The notes under the pieces were generated by a model. It searched no databases. It was not told the DNA's origin and saw only the letters and a list, made by a program, of their open reading frames with translations. A stretch of DNA of 64,000 bases, from positions 5,902,768 to 5,966,767 of the forward strand of contig JAMKCF010000018.1 in assembly GCA_023634235.1 (NCBI GenBank), given 5' to 3'. This DNA comes from Pisaster brevispinus (taxonomy: Eukaryota; Echinodermata; Asteroidea; Forcipulatida; Asteriidae). The position numbers and the translations under genes are program-made. How positions within the stretch are numbered: the stretch's first letter is position 1; each line of letters starts with the position of its first letter. Positions 11,008-21,895 of the stretch are shown here, in pieces.

Positions 11008-11107
11008 CCCAAATGCCTGAGTGAGGTCTGCCTAATATTTGCACTCATTCTCCGGCCAGCTGTTCGCTGTGATTCCATGTGATTTCCGATTACTGGCAGA
11101 CGACGAA
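11008..11107 (-). pseudogene. possible upstream exon of the protease relic
   Basis: A minus-strand segment bounded by a strong acceptor (CATTTTGCAG) and donor (GTAAGTTTTG). One frame reads VQILGRPHSGIW after an in-frame stop, loosely like 'VQ.FGEA...PGI.F' of cathepsin D, but it is shorter. The splice borders are the better evidence. It could be an unrelated exon or chance. Confidence 0.35.
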
Positions 11108-12301
11108 CTGCAAAATGATTCTTGAAAAACACAACTTTAGTTTTACTATACACACTACACACAGCTTTCATTCCGAAGAAGTGCAGAAGTCATGTTTACA
11201 AACAGAAGTCTGGTCCCCATTCATATCTGTTGTTTGGTGTACGTTTCTATGACTACATTTACGCAATTAATTACTGGTTTGGTGACCATACCATCACTGT
11301 CACTCGTGAACTGAGGGCGCTATTTATACACAGCCAATGATCTCCAAAATTCAAAAGTACTCAAAAATAATGTAAAAGGGCTCAGCCTCTTGAAAACCAA
11401 TCGAACATATTTTCTGACAACTAAACTTCGGATTTCTTTTTAATTTTTGGCAGGTCAGCCGTTTGAAATTTGTGCTAATTGACCATATTTTTGACCGCAT
11501 GAGGACGCTGTCATCAGGGAATGTCTTGCACCACAATAGCAGTTTTAGCTTATTATAATTCCCTGTTTGTAGTTTTCTTGCACCAATGAAGAAAAACATA
11601 AAAAATAGCGATAAAAAAGTGAAAAAACCCTGTTTGTTTACTTGTTTTTCATCATGTGAAATTTATCAACATACGCCCTCACGTGGTAAAAAATACGGCG
11701 AATTACCCCAGAACCCCCCCCCCCCCAAATAAATATAAATAAAACACCATTAGTCAAATTAAAGTCACTGTGTGTTTACCAGAATTGATATAAATAGTTT
11801 GGCACATGAATGTTTGCCAATTAAAGTGTAGTGCACCAGCTCTGCTGACCGGCAGACTGACCGGTTGTCGAGTTTGGAACGGTTCTTTAATTCTTACTAT
11901 ACATTTACCGCGAAAGCTGGCTTGCACCTTTTCGAATTTGAATTGAATTATGGGAATCTTGATTGATTGACTTTCCTTCTACGTTAATGACAGCCTTGGG
12001 CCTTAGGCTGCTGATGCAAACGAAGTGGTCAACGTGAATTGTGTGTAAAAAAAATGTGTCTGTTAGCACTCCCGCTTTTCCAATTGCCCGTCCCACATTA
12101 TAGGAACAAAAATCCCCTACAACGCCAGCAGTAGGCCTAACCGTTGCCGAAGTCGTTAACTGGGACGTCCACTAGCTGATGATAACGGTTCAATGGGTGT
12201 GCTGAAGGAAATTTATATGTCCTCCATTTGATTGAGCAAGGAATTGAGCGTCTTGAAACAAGACTATCAACTGAAGCAACCGATGAGGAGAATTAGCATG
12301 G
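11108..12301. other. intergenic, no gene seen
   Basis: No recognised coding sequence. A C-run lies near 11706-11716. No further upstream protease exon (first DTGS motif) could be found here. Confidence 0.5.
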
Positions 12302-12349
12302 TTGTATAACCATGGAGCAATAAACTAGTTTATTGCTCCATGTTGTAAC
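12302..12349. mobile_element. miniature palindrome 1 with flanking repeat
   Basis: A perfect 32-bp palindrome (12311-12342) has arms CATGGAGCAATAAACT and the exact complement. It is flanked by TTGTATAAC on the left and TTGTAAC on the right, the same 7-mer apart from an inserted TA. It shares its arm sequence and architecture with two neighbours at 12.57 and 12.71 kb. Confidence 0.7.
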
Positions 12350-12559
12350 ATAGGATTAGTAAATTTGGTTGAAGACTTTTAAGGCCCACGAACCGAGAGA
12401 AAAATCTCTGCACGGTCTGGTAGATCTTCGATCTCTCTAGCAATGTTATTGACAAAAAAGTCCAATCAGAGCTTGCGCTGTACTGTTGTAATTCCTTCCT
12501 GCATAACTCGAATTAATTAATTTAAATCACAGAAAACAGAAAGCTAATAAAAACGCGCA

Positions 12560-12600
12560 GTCACATCATAGAGCAACTGTTCCTTGCTCTATGGTCACAT
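12560..12600. mobile_element. miniature palindrome 2 with 7-bp duplication
   Basis: A hairpin with arms CATAGAGCAA / TTGCTCTATG around a 7-base loop (12567-12593) sits between exact direct repeats GTCACAT (12560-12566 and 12594-12600). The layout is that of an insertion with a 7-bp target-site duplication. Confidence 0.75.
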
Positions 12601-12697
12601 TCACACGAGTTTGGCATAGCACCGTGAGCCAAGGACATTGCCCTACGGCACAATCAAAGGGAAGGCATACGTTGATTGGCAATACAAACTATACTTG

Positions 12698-12734
12698 TTA
12701 GAACCATGGAGGAAGAATTCCTCCATGTTAGAAC
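12698..12734. mobile_element. miniature palindrome 3 with 7-bp duplication
   Basis: A hairpin with arms CATGGAGGAA / TTCCTCCATG around GAA (12705-12727) sits between exact direct repeats TTAGAAC (12698-12704 and 12728-12734). The preceding G also matches the last base of the hairpin, so the duplication could be read as 8 bp. Confidence 0.75.
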
Positions 12735-13259
12735 TCTGTAGTTATATTAAAAGTACAACAGCTTTCGATAGTACAAAGTAAGGTGGTTGGAAAAAGATTT
12801 CAGTTAGTTCTATCCACCAGAAATTTTAATCTATAGAATAAACGAATTACGATCTCTCATAATTCATTGTATTCCAATTACGATTTATTCTTCCTGTGAA
12901 CATCCCGCTCCAAATTTTCGGCGATATCTCAAAAACGCTACCACCTTTTGAAACAAAATTTGCACAGGTTTGTTTTATTGTATACATCGTTTATAAATAG
13001 GATTAAAGCAATTAAACGGTTCCAAATTTAGTTGCACGATTTTAATTAGACATAAAATAGCCCTAATCTTTTGCAAAAAGGAGGGAACATCGTCAGTTAT
13101 CATTATCATTAATTCCAATAACAAAAACCTAAACAAATTCCAAAACAAAATCATAAAATATAAGCGATTATTGAGTGAATCAGTAGGCCTAAGTGAGTTT
13201 TGCAGTAACACCATGTAGGGCCTATTTTAGAGGCATACATCTCGTGCATAAGAAGTGGT

Positions 13260-13870
13260 GTTCCGTCCCAACTTGACAATTGTCCCAACTATAGTTGGGA
13301 CTGGTCCCAACTTGAGTGTTAAAGTTGGGACGTCCCAACTATAGTTGGGATCACCCATAGAGTTCAACAGGACACCGTGCACGGCCGTGATCAATCATGG
13401 GTCGTGATGCGATCGGCGTTAATTAACAAGATTCTTTATTTCAAACCCGGGTCTCGGCTCTGTACAAACTCATGTCCAAACTGGTTTGGAATGATAGTAT
13501 ATCGCTCACAATGGACCGCTAACTCAGTGTAAATAGTGTTTTAGAGGGTTCTGACAGCGGACAGCTCAGGCTACCAGCAGCCTCATGCTGAGTGCTGCCG
13601 GGTGACTCTTTCTTTTCTACCTCTATGGTCTCTCAGTAGGCCTACGCATTTTAGTTTCCCTTCTCTCCGAAAAACAAAATCCTAATTAATCTCAAATAAT
13701 CTCAAGGAAACTTCATACTATGATACTTACTACTATTATGTTTTTAGTTTATTCGTGGGGTGCTTTGTGTTCACTGTGATCCCAACTACAGTTGGGACGC
13801 CCCAACTTTAACACTCAAGTTAGGACCAGTCCCAACTATAGTTGGGACGATCATCAAGTTGGGACGGAAC
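13260..13870. mobile_element. foldback element with nested CCCAACTATAGTTGGG palindromes
   Basis: Terminal inverted repeats of 95 bp (13260-13354 and 13776-13870) start GTTCCGTCCCAACTTGA. Each arm contains two internal copies of a CCCAACTATAGTTGGGA palindrome. AGTGG occurs just outside both ends (13254-13258 and 13871-13875), a possible 5-bp duplication. The 420-bp centre has no coding capacity. Called a non-autonomous DNA transposon. Confidence 0.88.
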
Positions 13871-13875
13871 AGTGG

Positions 13876-15500
13876 CAGTCCGGAGAACCGGTGTGGTTAG
13901 ATTAAATTTAGTTATAGCATTTCCGCAGACGGCCTTTCAGTCTCACAACCTACAGGGTAGGCTCCCCATCACTGTTCGCCCCACTACACAATCTCAGCAA
14001 TCAGGCTCAAGTTTCATGAACACAACTCCAGCCAAAGGCTCGTTGGAAGTCAACTCCACAAGTCGTATAAGACATGCAAATTGCTTGCACTTTACAGCAA
14101 CCACGCAGCAATTACAACGCAAATCTCTAAATCTTTCCTACCGATCATGTTAGATCCCAGCAGCTCAGGCCTGAAACAATGAGTTGTCTCGGTGCACCGT
14201 ACTAACCGAGGTTCTTTCCGGCATTTAATCACGGCCAATCTGTGGATCCAATGGAAAAAGAAAAGACAAGATGATAAGATCGGCTTTTGGTAAAATCGTG
14301 CACAGTGTTTTAAATGAGAGTATTAAACCCCAAGATTTAAGCACAACAGGAAGGTTCCACTATACTGGCTCCCCGGTCATGTAAGCCCAACAGCAGTTTA
14401 ATTGGCGGGGGTGGGGGGGGGGAGGGTGTTGGAAACCTCAGAACCTAGCACTATCAGCAAAACATTTGGAATACTGCTCAAAGAACAGATGGCTCGACTT
14501 ATCAGAGGGTTTAGATCTTGGTAGGTGTATGTCTGTATAACTTTGTGCACAAAGTATACGTATAAACAATAATCTCAGCCCCCTCCCCCAAAGAAAAGAA
14601 GAAGTAGAAGAAGAAAGAAAATAAGAAGAAAGAAAAGGAAGAGAGAAAAAAAAAAGAAGAAGAAGAAAAAAAAACCCTCAATGACCTGACCTGACCTCTT
14701 TCTCTCTAATGTGGAACGGTCCAGTCTGGGATATCAAGGACTATGACGCCACTAAGGGCATTGTACTTATTACCAGCCCTGGGCTAATTAATGTGCTATT
14801 TTGTTTGCGGCAATAAAAACAAGTTGCATTTATAATGAGTTGCTACACAGTGGCTATAGAAATGATAATTCTAGGTTTCACAGAGTGGTTTCAAGTTCAG
14901 AATGAATTTGGTATTTTAATTTTACAGAGGATCATGCAGTAGTGGCGGAATGAACTTTTTAGTCAGTGAGCTGTCACTTGAAACTGATAAATCCCTTCTC
15001 TATATTTACCAGTCCTGTACAATTTGATTAAAATGCAATCATTAGCTCATAGAGGAGACGGAACCAATGTCTTCTGCACGAGTTTGCGTTTGTTTTGCCG
15101 TGCATGAAACTAATTACAGGCTCTATTCCCAAACTTGCAATACTACCCCAGTGCCAAGAAGTCAACGAGCATAAATTTGCACAATAGTCAGTCACTAGAC
15201 GAAGCAATTCGAACTCAAAGTCTAACACACAACACGACACACACACACACGCACACAATCCGTGTGATAATGGTGGAAATAACTCATTGACAATCGATCG
15301 TGATGATCGGGGGGGGGGGGGGGCTGAAAGTCAACGATACGGAAGGAAAGCTCCAATGTTTTAAAAGCGGCCAATAAAATAGTCAATGAGGACTAATCTC
15401 ACAATCATGTTTACAGTATAGTCATCATTTTGTCACGAGGAAATCGATTGCGGTCCAATTACTCACGAAAGGCATGTTAAAAACGTGCGGGTACCTGCAC
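13876..15500. other. intergenic; G-run and purine tract
   Basis: No gene was seen. It contains a G-rich run near 14407-14425, an AAGAAG/AGAAAA purine tract at 14590-14680, a short CA tract near 15238-15256 and a G14-type run near 15310-15323. Confidence 0.6.
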
Positions 15501-15509
15501 CAGATGTTT

Positions 15510-15606
15510 CAATAGGGGGGGGGGGTGCAGAGGGGTTGAAATAAAGAAACAAACAAACTCCAACACACCAACAAACAAACAGATCAACACCCCAACAAAC
15601 AAACCT
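15510..15606 (-). repeat. G-run plus AAACAAACAAAC minisatellite
   Basis: A G-run near 15516-15526 is followed by units rich in CAACAAACAAAC. The complement matches the GTTTGTTGGGGTGTTG block at 21.65-21.84 kb, which also adjoins a G-run, so both are copies of one low-complexity family in opposite orientation. Confidence 0.6.
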
Positions 15607-15610
15607 TCGA

Positions 15611-17435
15611 TAAAAATAACTGCGAAAAGATGCCTCAAACGTTTTTTTAAAGCTATTTTTTTCAATACATATAGTATTCTCACCCGGCACGGGGAGACGT
15701 TTAGTTCATAAAATATGACAAAACCCTTAAGTTGTTTGAACATTTCGAGTGCGTTCCAGACCTACATTTTTCTTTGCTTGATGATGCATATATCAAATAC
15801 CATCAAAATGTTGTTTGTTGTGGTCGCACTTTGTCTCACATCACGGTTTGCTTGCACACGGCCACATAAATGATTTTACTCTTCCCTCTACAAACAATCA
15901 AGAAAAATATACACTTAATGAAAAGAGAGTATAATTTTTACCAAATAGCGCAAGAACCTTAACATGACAAGAATGCACCAAACAGTAAGACCAATGTAAC
16001 CTCTGACATCACACGTTTACACATTAAGCCACATAGCCGGCTGATGGACCAAGTCCTGCAAACACAATTTGTACACAGCCCAATGGAAGAAAACAAAATC
16101 TTGCATTTATTGTACTGGGTTTTTTTGGGGAAACTTTTCATAATATAGAAGAAAGGGGACACACCTCAAAACTTGTCTAATTGTAATTGTATTGTTTTTA
16201 ATTATTAATTATAACTCTTCAATTTATGTGGAAATTGTGATACAAAAACTCTTAACACTCCCTACATAACCAGTGTAGTGTCTTGCCTGCCAGAAAGGCC
16301 CTGGAATGTATAATTTATTTATTTCATATAGCATCCAAAGCGCAAGCGCCAAAAATCCATGGATAAAAACTTCTAGTATAAAATTCCATTAAAAAAAAAG
16401 ACACACAAACATAAAGTGGACGAACAAAAACAGACAAAGGCTCACTCTCTGGGCCAGACGTGCCCTCCGTGGGCGTGGGCCCCAGCACAGCACGTCCGTG
16501 GTAGATGATTTAACACTTTTAAAAAGTCTGGCTAACAAATAAGTATAGGGTCTTTTTGTGAACACATGTTTTTTAATGGTCTATAATGTGTTTTGGAGTA
16601 CACATGAACATTTTGACAGGTGACGGGTATTGAGTGCTGGCTTCATATCTTGCCAAAGCAACTTCTTTTCTCAAATTGTTTGAAGTTCAAAATAGACTGA
16701 AGGGCATCTTAAGATGCTGCAAACTATCACCATGGTGATTTGTGTTGTATTACCACATTTTTCGGTTTCATAACTAAGACGCATCGCGGCTTGGGTTATT
16801 AATATTCTTTCTTGGGTTTCATAAGTTTCTGAACCGCCCCCAGTTGTACAGAGATCGACCCCCGGTTATACACAGATCGACCCCCGCTGAAGGATTTCCA
16901 GAATAAAACCAATCATAGTTTCATTATTTACAGAACTAGGCGGGGAAGTCTACAGATTGCAAAATTCAGTGTGTTTTGTTCGGATGTTTTTATACTGGTA
17001 GTTTGATTTGTTGTGTGCAAATTTCCTGTGTGCAAATCCATTCTAATAATAAATAGTTGATTATACTTTCAATGTTGTCTGGTTGCATAGACATTATTTA
17101 GATGACCTTTAAAAAACATGGGGAAAAAAACCTTTTAATTGTGTTTTCTTTATAGTCTCTTTTCAACTTGTTTTCCATCATGTCTACAAATTTAGACTAA
17201 ATAGACCCAGATAGTGAATAAAACACAAACAACACGATGCGTCTCATTTACAATTATATAAATCCAACACAAGGATACACATCTGAAGGTTGGAGACAGA
17301 CTGAGTCCTAGACAGATGCTTTGTATAGTCTGCGGTTATGTATCACAAACCATCAAACTCTAACTGTGACCGAACTAGAGGCCCTTATGTAAAAAGTTTC
17401 AAAGTTGGAGAATTAGTCAATGGGAAATGGTGGCT
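15611..17435. other. intergenic, no gene seen
   Basis: AT-rich sequence. The stretch 16270-16340 (CCAGAAAGGCCCTGGAATGT then ATTTATTTATTT) resembles the reversed 3' tail of a LINE. GATCGACCCCCG occurs twice at 16853-16888. No coding sequence was recognised. Confidence 0.45.
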
Positions 17436-18589
17436 CACGTGCACATTGAGTAGTCAGTGGCTAGACTTCAAGGGAGTCTTTTATAATGGGGTCGTTGTGT
17501 GCCTCCAAGGTTTTTTCAGTTTTGTAATCAAGTAATTTTCCAATATAGATAGAGTCCTTATACGAAAACAGGTGAATAATGTACACATTGTGTAAAATGC
17601 CACTATGTTTACCTTCCAGTGCATTTTTTCCCCTCCAAAATCCAAAAACGTTCGACAACGTTACATTTAAAAGAAGATGGTCTGCGACAAAGGAATGTTT
17701 AGCTCATTCTTGAATGATGACAATATTCAGCCAAATTAGCATTAGTTGAATTTGACCTTTGGCCTGGCGTGAAATCCGCTTCGGAATGTACGGACCCATT
17801 TGTTTTTGCTGTCCAATGACGTCATGTTTCAAATTTCGCTCTAACAAAAATAAATTAAAATGAAATTTTACACCATTCTAAAATTTAAAGACCCCCCCCC
17901 CTCCCTTTCCGGGCGGGATCTACACTACAATACAGTTTTGTAGTCGAGTCACCTGTGTCGAGTCCGAGTCCGAGTCACGAGTCTTTTGCAGACGTGACTC
18001 GAGTCAAGTCCGAGTCACCGAAATTGGGACTCGAGACGGACTCGAGTCCGAGTCCTGGACTCGAGTCATACAACACTGTCACATATAGACACAGAGGAGG
18101 GAATCAAAATTTACATCTAAGGGTGTTAAAATAACTCAAATGATAACTGGTTTTTGCAGAAATTTTTGTTATTTTAAAACCCTATTTTTGTGTAAATCTG
18201 GTGTATTCTTTTTTTCGGTATGTGTCAATATTGTAGTGTAGATCCCGCCCGGAAAGGGGGGGGGGTCTTTAAATTCAACTAATGCTAATTTTGGCTGAAT
18301 ATTGTCATCATTCAAGAATGAGCTAAACATTCCTTTGTCGCAGACCATCTTCTTTTAAATGTAACGTTGTCGAACGTTTTTGGATTTTGGAGGGAAAAAA
18401 TTGCACTGGAAGGTAAACATAGTGGCATTTTACACAATGTGTACATTATTCACCTGTTTTCGTATAAGGACTCTATCTATATTGGAAAATTACTTGATTA
18501 CAAAACTGAAAAAAACTTGGAGGCACACAACGACCCCATTATAAAAGACTCCCTTGAAGTCTAGCCACTGACTACTCAATGTGCACGTG
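17436..18589. mobile_element. large foldback element, arms 497 and 361 bp
   Basis: Left arm 17436-17932 and right arm 18229-18589 are inverted copies. The outer ends are CACGTGCACATTGAG and its complement; the inner ends are GATCTACACTACAATA and its complement. The right arm lacks about 140 bp present in the left arm near 17740-17885. Both arms keep the same 65-codon open frame (- strand 17461-17658; + strand 18367-18564) with only three amino-acid differences; I do not recognise this peptide. The 296-bp centre holds CGAGTC-rich repeats. Confidence 0.9.
17938..18072. repeat. CGAGTC / GACTCG repeat in the foldback centre
   Basis: Many overlapping copies of GAGTC, GAGTCCGAGTC and GACTCGAGTC form internally palindromic low-complexity DNA between the arms. 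It resembles, but is not the same as, the TACTCGA array at 40.3-40.9 kb. Confidence 0.8.
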
Positions 18590-18936
18590 CACATATTATG
18601 TGACAACACCAATGGTGTCAACTTTATAACCTCATATTTTTTCCGCAGTGTAGTTGAAAATGGCCATTGCAATGAGGAAAGCATGAAAGGAAAAGATTAG
18701 AGGGCAAGCCACATAAGAAAATGCAACTAACAATAGGAGGCAAGATCAAAGTAATTATAGAATAAAAGAATCAGTGTAAGAAGTTAAAACTAGGCAAGAG
18801 GAACCTGCAGAGAGAGAGAGCAGGTTATTAAATCCTTTGCAAAGGGAATAGGTTATTGACAGGTTGATTTTTAACAATTCTTGAGAGAGAGAAAAGAAGT
18901 GTAGAAATGGACCATGTAAAGGGAACATGTAAAGGG
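18590..18936. other. intergenic, no gene seen
   Basis: No coding sequence was recognised. A short GA tract lies at 18810-18823, and GTAAAGGGAACAT is repeated in tandem just before the palindrome. Confidence 0.5.
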
Positions 18937-19008
18937 AACATATGGAAACCATTCGGGGCAAGGTAGAATATATATATTCTACCTTGCCCCGAATGGTTTC
19001 CATATGTT
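18937..19008. repeat. perfect 72-bp palindrome
   Basis: The arms of 36 bases (18937-18972 and 18973-19008) are exact complements with no spacer. The centre is AGAATATATATATTCT and the outer end AACATATGGAAACC. No mismatch was found base by base; symmetry fails at the next pair (18936/19009). Confidence 0.95.
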
Positions 19009-19674
19009 TGCCGTGACCTGGATCACAACATAGCCTAATTCAATGCAGCGCCGGAATCTGTTTGACCTAAAAAAAATAGCGAGGGTGAGAGAAGTCGCAA
19101 GAGTTAATGCGACCCGTGCTTACGGGAATTCCGCCCTTTTGCCACGAAACAATGACAAAATAAACTCGTCAAAATGTTTCTCCTTAGGTCCTTTTTGTAA
19201 TCAGTAAAACCTCATTATATAGCGCTCTCAGCCCTTGCTGACAGGTATTCGACCTCCAGACGTTGTTTTCCCGATGAGTATAATGTGTGCACAGAACTGA
19301 ATGAGCTCCCCATCACAGCAGACAACGCGAAATAATAAATACTGTACACATTATTATTATTATTTTTTTTACAGTCACAGATATGTCCCTGGGACTCTTG
19401 AAATCAAATGAAATACATTTACTGAAAAAAAATAATCTTATTTTTTCCCGCTTCAAGCTTAAGTACTAGTTGGCCGCTGACATTTTCAGCTTTTAGCCTC
19501 ATCCAAAAAACATCTCTGGAACAAGCAAGCTACTGGCTTAACCATTTTGTGGAAGACTATGGTTGTATGGTTGTATTGTGTTTCACTATCATCACTTTCC
19601 GCGTAAGTTAAAAACAGAACTTAACCCCCCCCTTCAAGCAAACATATCCTGGTCGAGACTGGAATCGCGTTATA
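19009..19674. other. intergenic, no gene seen
   Basis: No feature was recognised beyond short AT-rich runs. Confidence 0.5.
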
Positions 19675-19838
19675 ATAGACCTTATGCACATGATGTCATT
19701 TCAGTACGGCGCCCTCACCTAGAGGTCAAAATGAGGTTGTTCATTGGCCAATCCTGTGCGCCGCGCGTACAAATCTGTGCGATTCGATTGTTTTACCTCT
19801 ACGATGGCGGTTGGATGACGTCAATGCATAAGGTCTAT
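19675..19838. mobile_element. MITE, ATAGACCTT family, copy 1
   Basis: ATAGACCTTATGCA at the left and TGCATAAGGTCTAT at the right, with a further TGATGTCA / TGACGTCA match inside, enclose 164 bp without coding capacity. The flanking bases are TA-rich, so a TA duplication is possible. Confidence 0.8.
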
Positions 19839-19854
19839 ATAGTACCACTACCCG

Positions 19855-19976
19855 CTCCTCTCTCTCCAGATGGAGGAAAAAGTGGTGGTGCTGGTGCTGG
19901 TGGTGTTGGTTGGGGGGGGGGGGGGTGGAGGAGTACACTTTTCCTGAATCGATCAGGATGTTCAAAAAAAAAAAAA
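19855..19976. repeat. GGTGCTGGTGGT tract, G-run and A-run
   Basis: Low-complexity DNA: GGTGGTGCTGGTGCTGGTG, a G-run at about 19914-19925 and an A-run at about 19964-19976. The open frames across it translate only these simple repeats. Confidence 0.8.
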
Positions 19977-20395
19977 TCAGGTTCTGTTTGTAGCTTCTGC
20001 AGGAATGGATGGTGGGGAAATGCATATTGTATAACCATTGTGTACTAGCCTCGTTCCATACGGTGCCTGGATTCCCAAATCTTGAGAAAAATCGTCGCAC
20101 TTTAGTATTGTCAACACTAGCAAGGCATTCAACTGAAAAGGGGCCTAGTATATAGCCGACCGATCGTTGCGAGCGACAAGTTCCGTTTTCTCCATTAACC
20201 ACAAATCCACGTCCTCATTCTTTGAGGGCTTTATACACCAGTCATTTGTGTCAATAATTCGGCTGACGTATTCAGCTTGCTCGTTGGGGGCTTTTAGGAA
20301 TCCAGTCTATACCTCTAGCCTGTTTGTGTTTTGTACACAGGTGCTGACTAGTTGTTTCAAGAGCTAAATTTTTCAAATTTTGTTTCCTGCCACCA

Positions 20396-20535
20396 GGGGT
20401 CAATTTTATGAAGAGCCAAGATTTATCTTAAGTGCGAATCAATACTTAACTGCTAAGCATGACGTCACAATACAAATCACTGACAACTCATCTTATAAAG
20501 ATGAATCTCAGTGCTTAAATAGTGAAATGGAGCCC
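20396..20535. mobile_element. MITE, GGGCCCAATTTCAT family, short diverged copy
   Basis: GGGGTCAATTTTATGAAGAG at the left and a complement-like TAGTGAAATGGAGCCC at the right. It is 140 bp, with a TAAGTGCG / CAGTGCTTAA inner match. Confidence 0.65.
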
Positions 20536-20746
20536 GGCTTCGAAAATTCTTGCTGACTGTGACTGTCGCTGTGACAATTTTAACTTGAAAACCTGACATG
20601 TTTGGAAGAAAGGATTTCAAGGCAAAGGCAATGGTGTCTAGCTCCCGCCGAATTGAACTTTGAGCACGTTCGTGTCGTGTTCAGAGTTTGTCGGCTGAGT
20701 ATGAGTACTCGACCTCAGAGCAAGTTGAGCTGGCGTAGCGACACAT

Positions 20747-20784
20747 GGGAGACTTTGGAACGCTAGGTGGCAGCAGACTTACCA
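20747..20784 (-). repeat. short dispersed motif, CTAGGTGGCAGCAGACTT
   Basis: GAGACTTTGGAACGCTAGG then TGGCAGCAGACTTACC is the inverse of the 25.09-kb copy and shares both flanks with it. Confidence 0.65.
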
Positions 20785-21647
20785 CGTAAATAATAATTGT
20801 TCATGTAGCTCTGAGCATGAGCGCATTACCGAAAATATGACGTACATTCAGATAAGAGACATTTTTGTCAAAAACATTTTATTTCTATGGATTACAACTG
20901 CCATTTAGCTGTATGATATCATTTTGTTTTTGCCCTAGACCAAAGCAATTACTATTCGGCACGGTTCCTATAGTCATCGACCAATAGACGCTCCCGATTA
21001 CAGGCGAGAGTGAAATCATTATTTTTACCCAGAATATATTATAAAGCCGTTTTGGGGCTCTGTGCTTATACTTGTTATGCCTTATTTGATTGAACTTTAA
21101 ATATTTACCCGCTATTCACAAAATCTCAAACACAATGATGTCAGAAGAACGCAGTTTCTGGTCTAATGCTTCTCAGTTGTCCGAACCATATAGAATAATA
21201 ATATTCAAATACAAAATAAAAGTCAAATAGAAAATATTAATAAAAGACATATACAGATGCATAGTGTATTTACGATGTCGTCAATATTTTAGAGGCTCAT
21301 TTTGACACAGTAACCACTTTCAAGGTATAAATGGCAATTTGTGCCCATACAAATTTAAACTGTTTCGGTAATGGCATAATTATGACTGTAGAAGGTTAAC
21401 GTTTATGAAACATTAAAAGAACACCAAACATCAGAATAATGGCTAAAACACTTACAGGGAAAATACCCGCCTTTATTATTTTTTTATATTTATTATTACT
21501 TTTTGTACGAGTAAATTTTCTAGTAGAAAAAAATTGACTTCTTCGAGTAATGGATGAAACTCACGAGTTATTGTTTTCCCAATTGGTGCTCGATGTATGT
21601 GTTTTCATTGTGAGCTTGGAATATCAGGAATTCTTCAGATGTTTTTT
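20785..21647. other. intergenic, no gene seen
   Basis: AT-rich sequence with no recognised feature. Confidence 0.5.
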
Positions 21648-21895
21648 TTCTGGGGGGGGGGCGGGGTTTGTTGGTGTGAGTTTGTTGGGGGTGTTGGGGG
21701 TGTTTGTTTGCTGAGGTGTTGGGGTTTCTGTTTGTTGGGTGTTGGGGTGTTTGTTTGTTGGGGTGTTGGGTTGTTTGTTTTTTGTTTGTTGGGAGGGTTG
21801 TTTGTTTTTGTTTGTTTGTTATTATTGTTGTTGTTAGTGTTGTCGTTTTTATTTTTATTTATTTTTTTTTGCGGAGGGGGGGGGGTTACTGATAA
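21648..21895 (+). repeat. GTTTGTTGGGGTGTTG minisatellite between G-runs
   Basis: Imperfect units of about 20-25 bp (GTTTGTTGGGGTGTTGGG) follow a G-run near 21652 and end in T-rich DNA and a second G-run near 21878. The glycine/cysteine/phenylalanine-rich open frames here are repeat translations, not proteins. Confidence 0.8.
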
